A stretch of DNA of 64,000 nt from HLUCCA09 sp965277275 (GTDB lineage Bacteria; Pseudomonadota; Alphaproteobacteria; Rhodobacterales; Rhodobacteraceae), in the NCBI GenBank assembly GCA_965277275.1, contig CBDICG010000002.1, positions 1,426,001 to 1,490,000 of the forward strand, written 5' to 3'. Every line of letters starts with the position of its first letter. The first letter of the stretch is position 1. The notes beneath the pieces are model-generated. The model was not told the origin of the DNA. It worked only from the letters and a program-made list of their open reading frames with translations, and made no database searches. Position numbers and translations under genes: made by a program. Of this stretch, positions 1 through 7,969 are shown in pieces.

Positions 1-1494
1 GATCTCCAGCACATTTCCGCGTTCGGGCATCTCGACGCCGATGCCCTCGCCCCGCGGATAGCGGAACGCGATAGGCCCTTCGTCGTACGCGGCTGCCGTC
101 GTCGTCATGTGGACAAGCTCCGCCTCGTCTCCCGCGGCCATCACGACCATGTTCGGCAGGTTGGCGAGGAAGGCAACGTCGAAGCTGCCCGCGTGCGTCG
201 CCCCATCGGCGCCGACAAGCCCGGCCCGGTCAATCGCGAAGCGGACAGGCAGGTTCTGCAGCGCAACGTCGTGGACGATCTGGTCGTATCCGCGCTGCAG
301 GAACGTCGAGTAGATCGCGCAGAAAGGCTTGAGCCCGCCCGCAGCCATCCCCGCGGCAAATGTCACGCCATGCTGTTCGGCGATGCCCACGTCGAAGACA
401 CGGGCCGGAAAGCGCTCGGCCATGATGTTGACCCCGGTGCCCGAGGGCATGGCTGCCGAAACCGCGACGATGGAGGGATCGTCGGCAGCGCATTGCGTTA
501 GGGTCTGGCCAAAGACGTTGGTATAGGCAGGCGCGTTGCCCTTGGATTTCTTCTGCGTGCCGGTCGCCACGTCGAACTTCGCGACACCGTGATACTTGTC
601 GGCGGAGGTCTCGGCGGGCGTGTAACCCTTGCCCTTCACCGTCAGCGCATGGATCAGCACAGGCCCTGTGGAGCGGGCCTTGGCGGCGCGCAGCACGGTG
701 AGAAGCTGATCCATGTCGTGGCCGTCGATGGGGCCGATATAGGTAAAGCCCAGCTCCTCGAAGAGCGTGCCGCCGAGGCCGGCGGTGCCGCTGACGAGCT
801 GGCGTGCGCGGCGGGCGCCGTCGCGGAACGGGCCGGGCAGCGCCGCCTCGAAGCCCTCGGCCATCTGCGCCAGGGGCGAGGCGTAAAGGCCGGAGAGGTA
901 GCTCGACATCGCGCCCACGGGCGGTGCGATCGACATCTCGTTGTCGTTGAGGATGACGAACATGCGCCGGCCCTCGTGGCCTGCGTTGTTCATCGCCTCG
1001 TAGGCCATCCCGGCCGAAATCGAGCCGTCGCCGATTACGGCCACGGCATCCCCCGTCGGCTGGCCCATGTCGCGTGCGACGGTGAAACCCAAGGCGGCGG
1101 AGATCGAGGTCGACGAATGCGCCGCGCCGAAGGGATCGTAGGTGCTTTCGGCCCGCTTGGTGAAGCCGGAAAGCCCGCCCTCCTGGCGCAGGGTACGAAT
1201 ACGGGAGCGGCGCCCGGTGAGGATCTTGTGCGGGTAGCACTGGTGGCCGACATCCCAGACCAGCTTGTCCTTGGGGGTGTCGAACACCGCGTGGATCGCT
1301 ACGGCCAACTCCACCACACCAAGCGAGGAGCCCAGATGGCCGCCCGTCTCGGATACCGCAGAGATCGTTTCAGCGCGCACCTCGTGGGCGAGCCGTCGGA
1401 GATCCCCGTCGCTCAACGCCTTGAGATCGGTCGGGCCAGCGACGCGGTCGAGCGTCGGCGTGGCGGGCCGGGTGGGATGCGATGTATCGGCCAT
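1..1494 (-). CDS. dxs: 1-deoxy-D-xylulose-5-phosphate synthase, 3' end cut by window
   Basis: Condenses pyruvate and glyceraldehyde 3-phosphate with thiamine diphosphate, the first step of the MEP isoprenoid pathway that feeds carotenoid and bacteriochlorophyll-tail synthesis. The ATG at 1494 follows GGAGGAG. The N-terminal part reads GHLGSSLGVVEL and WDVGHQCYPHKIL, typical of DXS, and the thiamine-diphosphate motif GDGSISAGMAYEAMNN lies near 970-1040. The frame stays open to base 1, giving 498 codons of a family length near 640, so about 140 C-terminal residues lie outside the window. It is the last gene after pufX, the usual Rhodobacter-type position. A hairpin with a T-rich tail separates it from pufX, so it is probably only partly cotranscribed with puf. 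Confidence 0.95.
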   Translation of the reverse strand, partial: MADTSHPTRPATPTLDRVAGPTDLKALSDGDLRRLAHEVRAETISAVSETGGHLGSSLGVVELAVAIHAVFDTPKDKLVWDVGHQCYPHKILTGRRSRIRTLRQEGGLSGFTKRAESTYDPFGAAHSSTSISAALGFTVARDMGQPTGDAVAVIGDGSISAGMAYEAMNNAGHEGRRMFVILNDNEMSIAPPVGAMSSYLSGLYASPLAQMAEGFEAALPGPFRDGARRARQLVSGTAGLGGTLFEELGFTYIGPIDGHDMDQLLTVLRAAKARSTGPVLIHALTVKGKGYTPAETSADKYHGVAKFDVATGTQKKSKGNAPAYTNVFGQTLTQCAADDPSIVAVSAAMPSGTGVNIMAERFPARVFDVGIAEQHGVTFAAGMAAGGLKPFCAIYSTFLQRGYDQIVHDVALQNLPVRFAIDRAGLVGADGATHAGSFDVAFLANLPNMVVMAAGDEAELVHMTTTAAAYDEGPIAFRYPRGEGIGVEMPERGNVLEI

Positions 1495-1575
1495 GGGTGT
1501 CTCCTCCGGGGCAGCGTTGGGTCGGGTCCGGGGTACAGGGGCGACGATGCTGTCGCGCTCTGCCGCACCACGGGC

Positions 1576-1623
1576 AGAAAAGAAAATGGCGCCGTACGTT
1601 GCCCGAAGGCTCCGCACGGCGCC
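1576..1623 (-). terminator. Hairpin plus T-rich tail after pufX
   Basis: On the minus strand GGCGCCGT (1623-1616) pairs perfectly with ACGGCGCC (1595-1588) around a 20-nt loop, and is followed by ATTTTCTTTTCT. This is a likely rho-independent terminator or mRNA-stabilising 3' end for the puf transcript, before dxs. The rest of 1495-1788 shows no gene I can support. Confidence 0.65.
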
Positions 1624-1788
1624 ACGATCCTGTAGCCAACAGGAAGGGAACCAGGGGGCGACCCCCCTGTGTCCGGACCATGTGGGTGGCCCGAACGGCG
1701 TACCGACAGCTCGCGTGCGGGGACCTGCCGGTGTCAGTCCGGTCGCCGGGCTCCGGGGGAAGCGCGGCGGCCGGGGTGCGAGCTGCCC

Positions 1789-2022
1789 TTAGGCGGCGCG
1801 CGTTTCGAGCGGGGCCTCGATGGCTCCGAAGGAGGGATCGGGCGCTTCCTTGCTTTCAGGCGGAAGAAGCGAGCCGATGGCCACCCAGATCCAGATGAAG
1901 ACGACCGGGATGAAGACGATGGCAGCGCCAATCAGCATCCCTTTGCCCATCAGCTGGGCGCCTTCCTGAAAGAGCGACGGCTCCTTGTTGCGCTCACCAA
2001 AGATCGGTCTTTGCTCAGCCAT
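1789..2022 (-). CDS. pufX: PufX, core-complex subunit
   Basis: A 77-residue single-span membrane protein that, in Rhodobacter, opens the LH1 ring for quinone exchange and drives dimerisation of the RC-LH1 complex. What is seen: a hydrophilic N-terminus, an LMGKGM segment, one transmembrane helix (about residues 28-52), then LPPESKEAPDPS, resembling the PufX C-terminal proline-rich segment (MLP...APxP). It lies 12 bases downstream of pufM in the puf operon. PufX diverges quickly, so the call rests on size, position, the single helix and the LP...EAP motif. Its presence, with no pufC in this position, is a lineage marker. Confidence 0.85.
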   Translation of the reverse strand: MAEQRPIFGERNKEPSLFQEGAQLMGKGMLIGAAIVFIPVVFIWIWVAIGSLLPPESKEAPDPSFGAIEAPLETRAA

Positions 2023-2034
2023 TTCGAAGCCTCC

Positions 2035-2967
2035 TTAGTCGTAGATCGGCGCGTAGTTGCGCAGTTCAGCCCAGGAACGCCAGTCGTCCACAACGGTGCC
2101 GGTGATCAGGATACCGATGCCGCCTGTGAGCGTCGTCAGAACCGCAAACCACCAGGCCCAGCGGTGAATCCCTTCCATCGTGGCGTTAAAGCCCATCGTC
2201 CAGCGCCAGAAGAGAGCCGCGCGTTCCGAGGCGGTGCCCCGGTCGGCGATCTGCTCCAGCTCGCGGTCGCCGCCGAAGCGGGAGACAGCGAGGATCGTGG
2301 CACCATGCATCGCGAAGAGCAGGGTCGAGCCATAAAGGAACACGATCGAAAGGCCGTGGAACGGATTGTAGAAGAGGTTGCCGTAGACCAGGCTGAAGTT
2401 GTTCGTCCAGTCGAGGTGGGTGAAGATGCCGTATGGCACCGCCTCGGACCAGCTGCCCATCAGGATCGGACGGATGAGCCCGAGCACGAGGAACAGCCAG
2501 ATGGCCGAAAGAAACGCCCAGCAGATATGCTTGCCCATGCCCAGCTGCTCAGCGAGCACATAGGAGCGGATCCACCAGGAGATCACGGAGACCAGCAGGA
2601 AGAACGACGCGATCAGCCAGCCCAAACCTTCGCCGAGCGGCGGGATCGAGAGGCCGTATTCCGGCCCCGGCGGCTCCAGCGAGAAGTAGAAGAGATCCCG
2701 CATGAAGACGGCCGGGTTGTAGCCCGCTTGATCCCAGTAGCTGAGGCCCACGATGACGAACCAGATCAGGCCCGTTGCCAGCGAGACCACGCCGAACGCA
2801 CCGAGATAGATCGGCCCGAGCTGCGCGTTGCCGAGCCAGCCCGCGAGGTTCGAGAAGCCCGGGCGGCCGACGCGCTCGTCGACATCGAAGTCGCCCGACC
2901 CGGCCATGCCGAACTCCGGCTCACCGCGCACCTGCACCTGGGTGAAGATGTTCTGATACTCAGCCAT
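2035..2967 (-). CDS. pufM: Photosynthetic reaction centre M subunit
   Basis: 310-residue integral membrane protein. With PufL it binds the special-pair bacteriochlorophylls, accessory pigments, bacteriopheophytins, quinones and the non-haem iron. Five transmembrane helices are evident. The conserved SLVYGNLFYNPFHGLS segment supplies the special-pair histidine region, and the histidines in FAMHGATIL and GIHRWAWW are the expected iron/quinone-side ligands. The ATG at 2967 overlaps the pufL stop by 8 bases, indicating translational coupling. Length matches the family. Confidence 0.98.
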   Translation of the reverse strand: MAEYQNIFTQVQVRGEPEFGMAGSGDFDVDERVGRPGFSNLAGWLGNAQLGPIYLGAFGVVSLATGLIWFVIVGLSYWDQAGYNPAVFMRDLFYFSLEPPGPEYGLSIPPLGEGLGWLIASFFLLVSVISWWIRSYVLAEQLGMGKHICWAFLSAIWLFLVLGLIRPILMGSWSEAVPYGIFTHLDWTNNFSLVYGNLFYNPFHGLSIVFLYGSTLLFAMHGATILAVSRFGGDRELEQIADRGTASERAALFWRWTMGFNATMEGIHRWAWWFAVLTTLTGGIGILITGTVVDDWRSWAELRNYAPIYD

Positions 2968-3808
2968 TGACGCCTCCTGGAATGTCGGCCCACCACGGCA
3001 GGAACACGTACCAATCCCACCAGGCGATCCACTGGTCGAACCAGACGGTGCCGGAGATCACGATACAGACCGCGCTCCAGAAGCCCGCGTTCAGCGCGAG
3101 GATCAGACCGAGGCGGTGAATGCCGAGCGTCCCGACGGAATACCCAATGAAGTCCCTGAAATAGGTGTCTTCGTGGTCGGGGGTTTTCATCTCGGTGTCC
3201 TTCTTGGGATTGGCCGCCGAGAGGATGAGGCCACCATGGAGGGCAAGCGCGAGCGTCGTCGTGAAGAAGAACGTGATCGCGACCATGTGGGCCGGGTTGT
3301 AATGGAAGTTGCCGTACTGGTAGCCGACGTTCGACACCCAATCGAGGTGGGTCCAGATGCCATAGGGGAAGCCATGTCCCCAGGCGCCCATCAGAACGGG
3401 GCGGATCACCACGAGCGTCGTGTAGGCGAAGATCGCCACGCTGAAGGCAAAGGGTACGTGGTAGCCCATGCCGAGCTTGCGGCAGATTTCCACCTCACGC
3501 AGGGCCCAGCTAATGAAGGCGCCGTGTGCGCAGATGGTGATGAGCTGCCAGAAGCCACCCTCCATCAGCGGAGCAGCACCGAGGCCGTATTCCAGTGCGG
3601 GGGGTTCGATCGAGATCAGCCAGGGATTGAAGACGCCGTCGACCGCCGTCGACCAGAAGATCAGGATCGTTCCGAGTGCGGCAAAGAAGAACGTCGTGAC
3701 GCCGAAGAAGCCTACGTAGAACGGTCCGACCCAGAAGTCGAACAGGTCGCCGCCGATAATCGTGCCCCCCGGCACGCGGTATTTTCGTTCGAAGGTGAGC
3801 AATGCCAT
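2960..3808 (-). CDS. pufL: Photosynthetic reaction centre L subunit
   Basis: 282-residue L subunit of the type II reaction centre with five transmembrane helices. It starts MALLTFERKYRVPGG as expected. GYQYGNFHYNPAHM carries the special-pair and accessory pigment region, and ALHGGLIL and GIHRLG provide iron and quinone-site histidines. It forms the charge-separating core with PufM. It is preceded by a strong intercistronic hairpin after pufA, as known in puf operons where LH1 mRNA outlasts reaction-centre mRNA. Confidence 0.98.
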   Translation of the reverse strand: MALLTFERKYRVPGGTIIGGDLFDFWVGPFYVGFFGVTTFFFAALGTILIFWSTAVDGVFNPWLISIEPPALEYGLGAAPLMEGGFWQLITICAHGAFISWALREVEICRKLGMGYHVPFAFSVAIFAYTTLVVIRPVLMGAWGHGFPYGIWTHLDWVSNVGYQYGNFHYNPAHMVAITFFFTTTLALALHGGLILSAANPKKDTEMKTPDHEDTYFRDFIGYSVGTLGIHRLGLILALNAGFWSAVCIVISGTVWFDQWIAWWDWYVFLPWWADIPGGVNG

Positions 3809-3902
3809 CTTCTTACTCCGTTGTGGCGGCGGTCATGACGTCTCCGGTCGCGCCCCGTCAGGCGCGTCAGCGGCGAAATACAGCCGTCGGTGAAAGGATT
3901 GG

Positions 3903-3935
3903 TCCGGGCGGCAGGAGGTTGGCCCACCGCCCGGA
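3903..3935 (-). promoter_or_regulatory. pufBA-pufLM intercistronic hairpin
   Basis: TCCGGGCGG (3903-3911) pairs perfectly with CCGCCCGGA (3927-3935) across a 15-nt loop, 17 bases after the pufA stop. In Rhodobacter a hairpin here protects the pufBA mRNA 3' end and sets the excess of LH1 over reaction-centre subunits. The same role is inferred from position and structure. Confidence 0.7.
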
Positions 3936-3951
3936 ACCTGGGCAATGCCAG

Positions 3952-4128
3952 TTACTCGGACGCTACCGCGGGCGAGTACTTTGCCTGTGCCACTTCGAAC
4001 CAGTTGTACCGGTCCGTCGAAAGCAGCACGAGGTGGATCATCGCGGCGAGCAGGAACAGGAAGACGCCCTGTGCCACGAAAACCCGGCGTGGGTCGAAGA
4101 CCAGCCAGATCTTGTAAAACTGTGCCAT
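3952..4128 (-). CDS. pufA: Light-harvesting LH1 alpha chain
   Basis: 58 residues, beginning MAQFYKIWLVFDPRRVFVAQ, the typical LH1 alpha N-terminus, followed by one transmembrane helix with the bacteriochlorophyll-binding histidine in AAMIHLVLLS and the downstream RYNWFE aromatic motif. It forms the LH1 ring around the reaction centre together with PufB. It sits 14 bases after pufB and before the stabilising hairpin. Stop codon TAA. Confidence 0.97.
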   Translation of the reverse strand: MAQFYKIWLVFDPRRVFVAQGVFLFLLAAMIHLVLLSTDRYNWFEVAQAKYSPAVASE

Positions 4129-4142
4129 ATTCTACCCTTTCC

Positions 4143-4292
4143 TCAGAACCAGGGGCGCCAAATGAACGTTGCGAGGTGCGCAACGATCGCGACCGCCGAA
4201 AACAGCCAAAGGCCGCTAAGGTAGACGCTGTGAAGCTCTTGCGCCTGGTCGTCGGAGAGACCTGTAAAGGACAGGTCACTTTGATCAGCCAT
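4143..4292 (-). CDS. pufB: Light-harvesting LH1 beta chain
   Basis: 49 residues starting MADQSDLSFTGLSDDQAQEL. The FTGL..QAQELH segment, the single transmembrane helix with the histidine of VAHLATF that ligates bacteriochlorophyll, and the WRPWF C-terminus are all diagnostic of LH1 beta. The start at 4292 is preceded by AGAGGAAA. It is paired with pufA to build the core antenna. Confidence 0.97.
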   Translation of the reverse strand: MADQSDLSFTGLSDDQAQELHSVYLSGLWLFSAVAIVAHLATFIWRPWF

Positions 4293-4426
4293 ATATTTTC
4301 CTCTCGAAAACTTCAGACTGCGCCGCGCACCCCGCGGCCGGGTTGGCGGGTCACCCCGCACGGGTATCCACTCTCTCCCGCCGGGTTGAACCCACCGGGC
4401 TTGAGCGAATTCTGTCGGCACCCCAT

Positions 4427-4456
4427 CCGGTACCGCCCTGCGCTTGGGCGGTCCGG
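4427..4456 (-). promoter_or_regulatory. Hairpin in the pufQ-pufB leader
   Basis: The 189-base pufQ-pufB spacer holds a stem of CCGG+ACCGCCC (4427-4438, one bulged T) with GGGCGGT+CCGG (4446-4456). In Rhodobacter this spacer is where the polycistronic mRNA is processed to give stable pufBA transcripts. A role as a 5' protective or processing structure is inferred. Confidence 0.45.
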
Positions 4457-4481
4457 AGCGATGCGAAATCGGACTCCGCGC

Positions 4482-4742
4482 TCAGGCGGAGAAGATCATC
4501 GGCGTGATGATGCGTGCCTGGCTCCAGGCCTTCTTCAGCGGCCCCTTGTCGGGCAGGCGCATCATCCGCAGCGCGCTAAGGCTCCATGTCACGAAGGCCA
4601 GCGGCAGCGTCGCCATGAAGATGATCGCGAAGTACGCGTAGAACTCCCGCTTGGGCGCCGCCGGCATGTTGCGCGCGCGGGTGCAATAGCGCGTGCTGTC
4701 GGTCGGAGTATCAATGGGCAGGTCCGTCAGCTGATCGGTCAT
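4482..4742 (-). CDS. pufQ: PufQ, regulator of bacteriochlorophyll synthesis
   Basis: 86-residue small membrane protein. The segment PKREFYAYFAIIFMATLPLA followed by FVTWSLSALR forms one transmembrane helix, and the C-terminus GPLKKAWSQARIITPMIF matches the PufQ pattern GP.A.AW..A..ITP.IF. PufQ is thought to act in bacteriochlorophyll-intermediate handling or regulation in Rhodobacter. The start at 4742 overlaps the bchZ stop (ATGA-type overlap), linking pigment synthesis with puf translation. Confidence 0.9.
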   Translation of the reverse strand: MTDQLTDLPIDTPTDSTRYCTRARNMPAAPKREFYAYFAIIFMATLPLAFVTWSLSALRMMRLPDKGPLKKAWSQARIITPMIFSA

Positions 4743-6229
4743 GCGCGTTCTCCCTCGGTTTCCGTTGGATCTTCCTTGAAGCCGGTCGGTGCGAGCTTGC
4801 GCACCGTGTCGATCTGAACTCGCTCCGCGCCGGCTTCGAGCGCGGCGGCCTCGGCTGCGTCGCGCAGCTGCTTGGCCGCAGAAATGCGGGTCAGAATGGG
4901 GTGTTCCTCGACAATCCGGTCGAGCATCGCTTGGGCGTCATCATCCCAGGGGAAGTCGCGCCGGAGTGTCGTGGGCGTGGCCTGCGCGTCGTCCATCTCG
5001 GAGCCGAGCGGCAGGATGTGGAAAAGGGCGTCGAAGAGGCCGTTGCAGACCTCCTGCAAGAGATATGTCGCGCCCGCATAGCCCATGAAGGGCGTGCCAG
5101 TGGCCCGGCGGATCGCGGCGCCTGGAAAACTCGCTGGAATGAACGTGGGCGACGGTCCGTGCCCACTCTTCATCTCGGCGAGGTACATCTTCTCGTTGAT
5201 CGATCCCATGACGATCAGTGGCCGCTTGCCGTGGATGTTGGCGCGCACCTGTTCGTTGTTCGTCTTGCGCCCGGCGACCCGAGCGGTGGCGAAGGCACAG
5301 GGGAAGCCGAGGTCTTCCTCCAGGAAATGGCGAATGCCGCGGGCATAGGTCTCGTTGGCCACGATCCCGAAGGAGGCCGTGGCAAAGAAATCCTGGGTGA
5401 CGGAGCGCCACAGATCCCACACCGGTTTGATCGTCGAGTGCTTCTCGCGCTCAATGAACGGCTCCGGGTCAAGCCCTGTGAGCTGGCCGAGCGTGCGCAG
5501 GAATTTCGTGGTGCTGTCCACGCCGATGGGCGCCTGTAGGTAGGGCTTTCCGAGCACCTCGGAGAGGCCCCGCCCGAACTCGCGGTACATGCAGATGTTG
5601 ACGTCCGCATTCACGAGGTTGCGCATCTCGGCAAGGTGCGCGCCAAGCGGCATGACCATGTTGATCTCGGCCCCGATGCCTTCGACGAGGCGGCGGATCT
5701 CGGCGAGGTCGGACGGCATGTTGAACGTGCCGTACATCGGCCCGAGAATGTTCACCCGAGGCTTGGCGCCTTCCTCGCGCTTGGCCTCGCGCGGCATCCG
5801 GCCCTTGGTCATGCCGAACTCGGTGAAGATCCACGTCATGGCGCGGTCGGCGCACTCCCACTGATCCTCATCAATGGTGCGCGGCAAGAAGCGCTGGATG
5901 TTCGTACCCTGCGGCGTGACGCCGCCACCGATCATCTCGGCAATCGACCCGGTGACGACAACAGACGGCAGTGCGGGGTCAAGCGTCCCCCAGGCGCGCT
6001 TCATCGCGCCCTCGGTGCCGTCTCGACCCAACTCCTCCTCTCCGAGCCCGGTGGTGACAATCGGCAGCTCGTGCGGCGGAAGCCCGTCTGTGTAGTGCAG
6101 AACCGAGGTCACGGGCAGGTTCTCGCATCCTACAGGCCCGTCGATGACGACTTGCAGCCCCTTGACGGCGCAGAACGCGTACACCGCGCCCCAGTAGCCG
6201 CCCGCACGGTCATGATCCTGGATCAGCAT
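4739..6229 (-). CDS. bchZ: Chlorophyllide a reductase subunit BchZ
   Basis: 496 residues. BchZ pairs with BchY to form the catalytic component of the nitrogenase-like chlorophyllide a reductase that reduces ring B on the way to bacteriochlorophyll. The start MLIQDHDRAGGYWGAVYAF at 6229 matches the family, although the frame runs further upstream. VGCENLPVTSVLHYTD contains the conserved cysteine. The middle of the protein shows the nitrogenase-like fold segments LGPMYGTFNMPSDL and MGSINEKMYLAEM. It is followed directly by pufQ and preceded by a repeat element. Confidence 0.97.
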   Translation of the reverse strand: MLIQDHDRAGGYWGAVYAFCAVKGLQVVIDGPVGCENLPVTSVLHYTDGLPPHELPIVTTGLGEEELGRDGTEGAMKRAWGTLDPALPSVVVTGSIAEMIGGGVTPQGTNIQRFLPRTIDEDQWECADRAMTWIFTEFGMTKGRMPREAKREEGAKPRVNILGPMYGTFNMPSDLAEIRRLVEGIGAEINMVMPLGAHLAEMRNLVNADVNICMYREFGRGLSEVLGKPYLQAPIGVDSTTKFLRTLGQLTGLDPEPFIEREKHSTIKPVWDLWRSVTQDFFATASFGIVANETYARGIRHFLEEDLGFPCAFATARVAGRKTNNEQVRANIHGKRPLIVMGSINEKMYLAEMKSGHGPSPTFIPASFPGAAIRRATGTPFMGYAGATYLLQEVCNGLFDALFHILPLGSEMDDAQATPTTLRRDFPWDDDAQAMLDRIVEEHPILTRISAAKQLRDAAEAAALEAGAERVQIDTVRKLAPTGFKEDPTETEGERA

Positions 6230-6250
6230 AGGCGATCTCCGGTGCGATGG

Positions 6251-6300
6251 CTGGGGGGCCAGCCCCCCAGACCCCCCGGGATATTTCGGGCACAATGAAG
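6251..6300 (+). repeat. Dispersed hairpin/GTATTT element, copy A
   Basis: Hairpin CTGGGGGGC / GCCCCCCAG (6251-6270), then the core GGGATATTT...CACAATGAAG (6278-6300). It is one of at least seven related intergenic copies in this window. It sits between bchY and bchZ and includes part of the bchZ leader. Confidence 0.6.
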
Positions 6301-6317
6301 CGGTGGAGCGTGGTGCA

Positions 6318-7886
6318 TCAGATCATCTCCTGCGCCTTGGCGGCACGGGCTTGCTTGTCGAGCTTCTTCTGGTGCGCGGCGCGGAAGTCCGGCCTGAGGT
6401 TGGGGTCGCCGTGCCAAATGCCGGCGGTGTCGCCATGTCCGACGCCTTCGAAAAAGTCCTTCATTCCGTCGAAACGGTGCTTGTTGGCGATCGCTGCATT
6501 GACCACTTGTGCGAGGCTGCCTGCCCCGGCCGGACCCATCAGCGGGCGCGCCGAGATGAGATTGGTGAAGTAGAGACCCGGAATTGCGAGTTCCTTGGCC
6601 TTCTGCACGACGGGCGTTGTTCCGATGGCGAGGTCCGGCTTGATCGCCTCCATCGCAGCGCAATCATCCTCGAGGGACGCGCGATACTGCACCTTCACGC
6701 CCTTGGCTTCCAGCCATTCCCTGTCGGGGTCTGACATGGCTGTCCGCGGGCAAGCTGTCCCGACATAGGGCACATCGGCGCCGCTCTCGATCAGGAGGCG
6801 TGCGACAAGAAGTTCCGAGCCCTCGTAGCCCGAAAGGGTAATCGTCCCGTCAATCCTCGTTGCCGCCAGGGCACCCTTGATCGCGGGTAGGAAGATGTTC
6901 TGCGCCTCGGCCACCTTCACCGCCGGTAGCCCGAATGCCTCACCGATGTTCTTCAGCCAGAGCGCTGTTCCGTCATGGCCAACGGGGGCGGAAGGCACAA
7001 TGGGCCTACCCGCCGCTTCGAACTCGCGCATCGCGGCGGTGTAGAACGGGTGGATCGCTGTGACGGCGCCACAATCGAGGGCCGAGTAGAGTTCGCGCCA
7101 CTCCCTGCAGGGCACGACCGGCCCTGCTGCGAGCCCCATCGGAGCCAACATCTGTCCAATGATCATCGGGTCGGCCGGGAACATCTCGCCCAGCATCGTC
7201 ACCGTCGGCCGATCGGACTTGCCCCCAACGGGAGCTGGCACCGGCCCGGCTTCGATTTCCTGTCGCGCGTAGTTGAGCATCGCGCCGGCCAGAACGTCCT
7301 TCGCTTCGGCATGGGTCGGAATGCCAAAGCCCGGCACATCGATGCCAACGATCCGCACTCCGTCGATTTCCTTTGGAAGCAGCCGCAATGGCACCCCGGA
7401 CGCCGTCGGCACGCAGAGGTTCGTCACCACGATGGCGTCGTATTTCTCGGGATCGGCCATTTCGTGTACGGAATCCCGGATGTCCTCGAAGAGCTTTCCC
7501 GTAACGAGCGTCTCGGAGTTGAAGGGCACGTATCCCACAGACCGACGCGCACCGTAGAAGTGCGACACGAAGGTCAATCCATAGACACAGCAGGCGGATC
7601 CGGAGAGTACAGTCGCCACCCGGCGCATCCGAAGCCCAACGCGGAGCGACCCGAATGCCGGGCACATCGACTGCGGCTTGTCGTGCGGCCCCTGCGGATA
7701 GTCCTCAGCGTAGCGATCGAGAACGTCGGATTTGCCGGCCAGGCGCGCCGCCGCTTCCATCTCCTCCGCGCCCGCATGGCAGCCAATCCCGTCAACCGGA
7801 AGGGATCCCTCTGCCCCAGGCGCTCTTTCAGCCCCCAAATCGACCTCAGCCGTCGCCGCGTCGTCATAGGTCACCTCACCCGCCAT
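6318..7886 (-). CDS. bchY: Chlorophyllide a reductase subunit BchY
   Basis: 522 residues from the ATG at 7886 (MAGEVTYDD); a GTG nine bases upstream is an alternative. It forms the BchYZ heterotetramer that accepts electrons from the iron protein BchX. MCPAFGSLRVGLRM, SGSACCVYGLTFVSHF and VTNLCVPTASGVPL provide the conserved cysteines for cluster binding. The C-terminal half contains GYEGSELLVARLL and YVGTACPRT. Middle gene of bchCXYZ-puf. Confidence 0.97.
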   Translation of the reverse strand: MAGEVTYDDAATAEVDLGAERAPGAEGSLPVDGIGCHAGAEEMEAAARLAGKSDVLDRYAEDYPQGPHDKPQSMCPAFGSLRVGLRMRRVATVLSGSACCVYGLTFVSHFYGARRSVGYVPFNSETLVTGKLFEDIRDSVHEMADPEKYDAIVVTNLCVPTASGVPLRLLPKEIDGVRIVGIDVPGFGIPTHAEAKDVLAGAMLNYARQEIEAGPVPAPVGGKSDRPTVTMLGEMFPADPMIIGQMLAPMGLAAGPVVPCREWRELYSALDCGAVTAIHPFYTAAMREFEAAGRPIVPSAPVGHDGTALWLKNIGEAFGLPAVKVAEAQNIFLPAIKGALAATRIDGTITLSGYEGSELLVARLLIESGADVPYVGTACPRTAMSDPDREWLEAKGVKVQYRASLEDDCAAMEAIKPDLAIGTTPVVQKAKELAIPGLYFTNLISARPLMGPAGAGSLAQVVNAAIANKHRFDGMKDFFEGVGHGDTAGIWHGDPNLRPDFRAAHQKKLDKQARAAKAQEMI

Positions 7887-7900
7887 GACGCGCACCCCCC

Positions 7901-7948
7901 TCTTCTTCTTGGGAAAAGTACCGCGGGGGTGTGGGGGCTGGCCCCCAC
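7901..7948 (-). repeat. Dispersed hairpin/GTATTT element, copy B
   Basis: Read on the minus strand: hairpin GTGGGGGC / GCCCCCAC (7948-7931), a C-rich spacer, then the core GGTACTTTTCCCAAGAAGAAG (near 7922-7902). It occupies the bchX-bchY spacer, so like copy A it separates cotranscribed pigment genes. Confidence 0.55.
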
Positions 7949-7969
7949 TCCAACAGTGTGGGGCAAGCG

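Noticed and set aside
230..1240. Long minus-strand open frame within dxs
   Set aside because: Arginine-rich shadow in a different frame from the clearly recognisable DXS sequence.
1695..1790. 8-bp inverted repeat CAGCTCGC/GCGAGCTG near the pufX stop
   Set aside because: Arms are short and about 70 bases apart; the hairpin at 1588-1623 is a much better terminator candidate.
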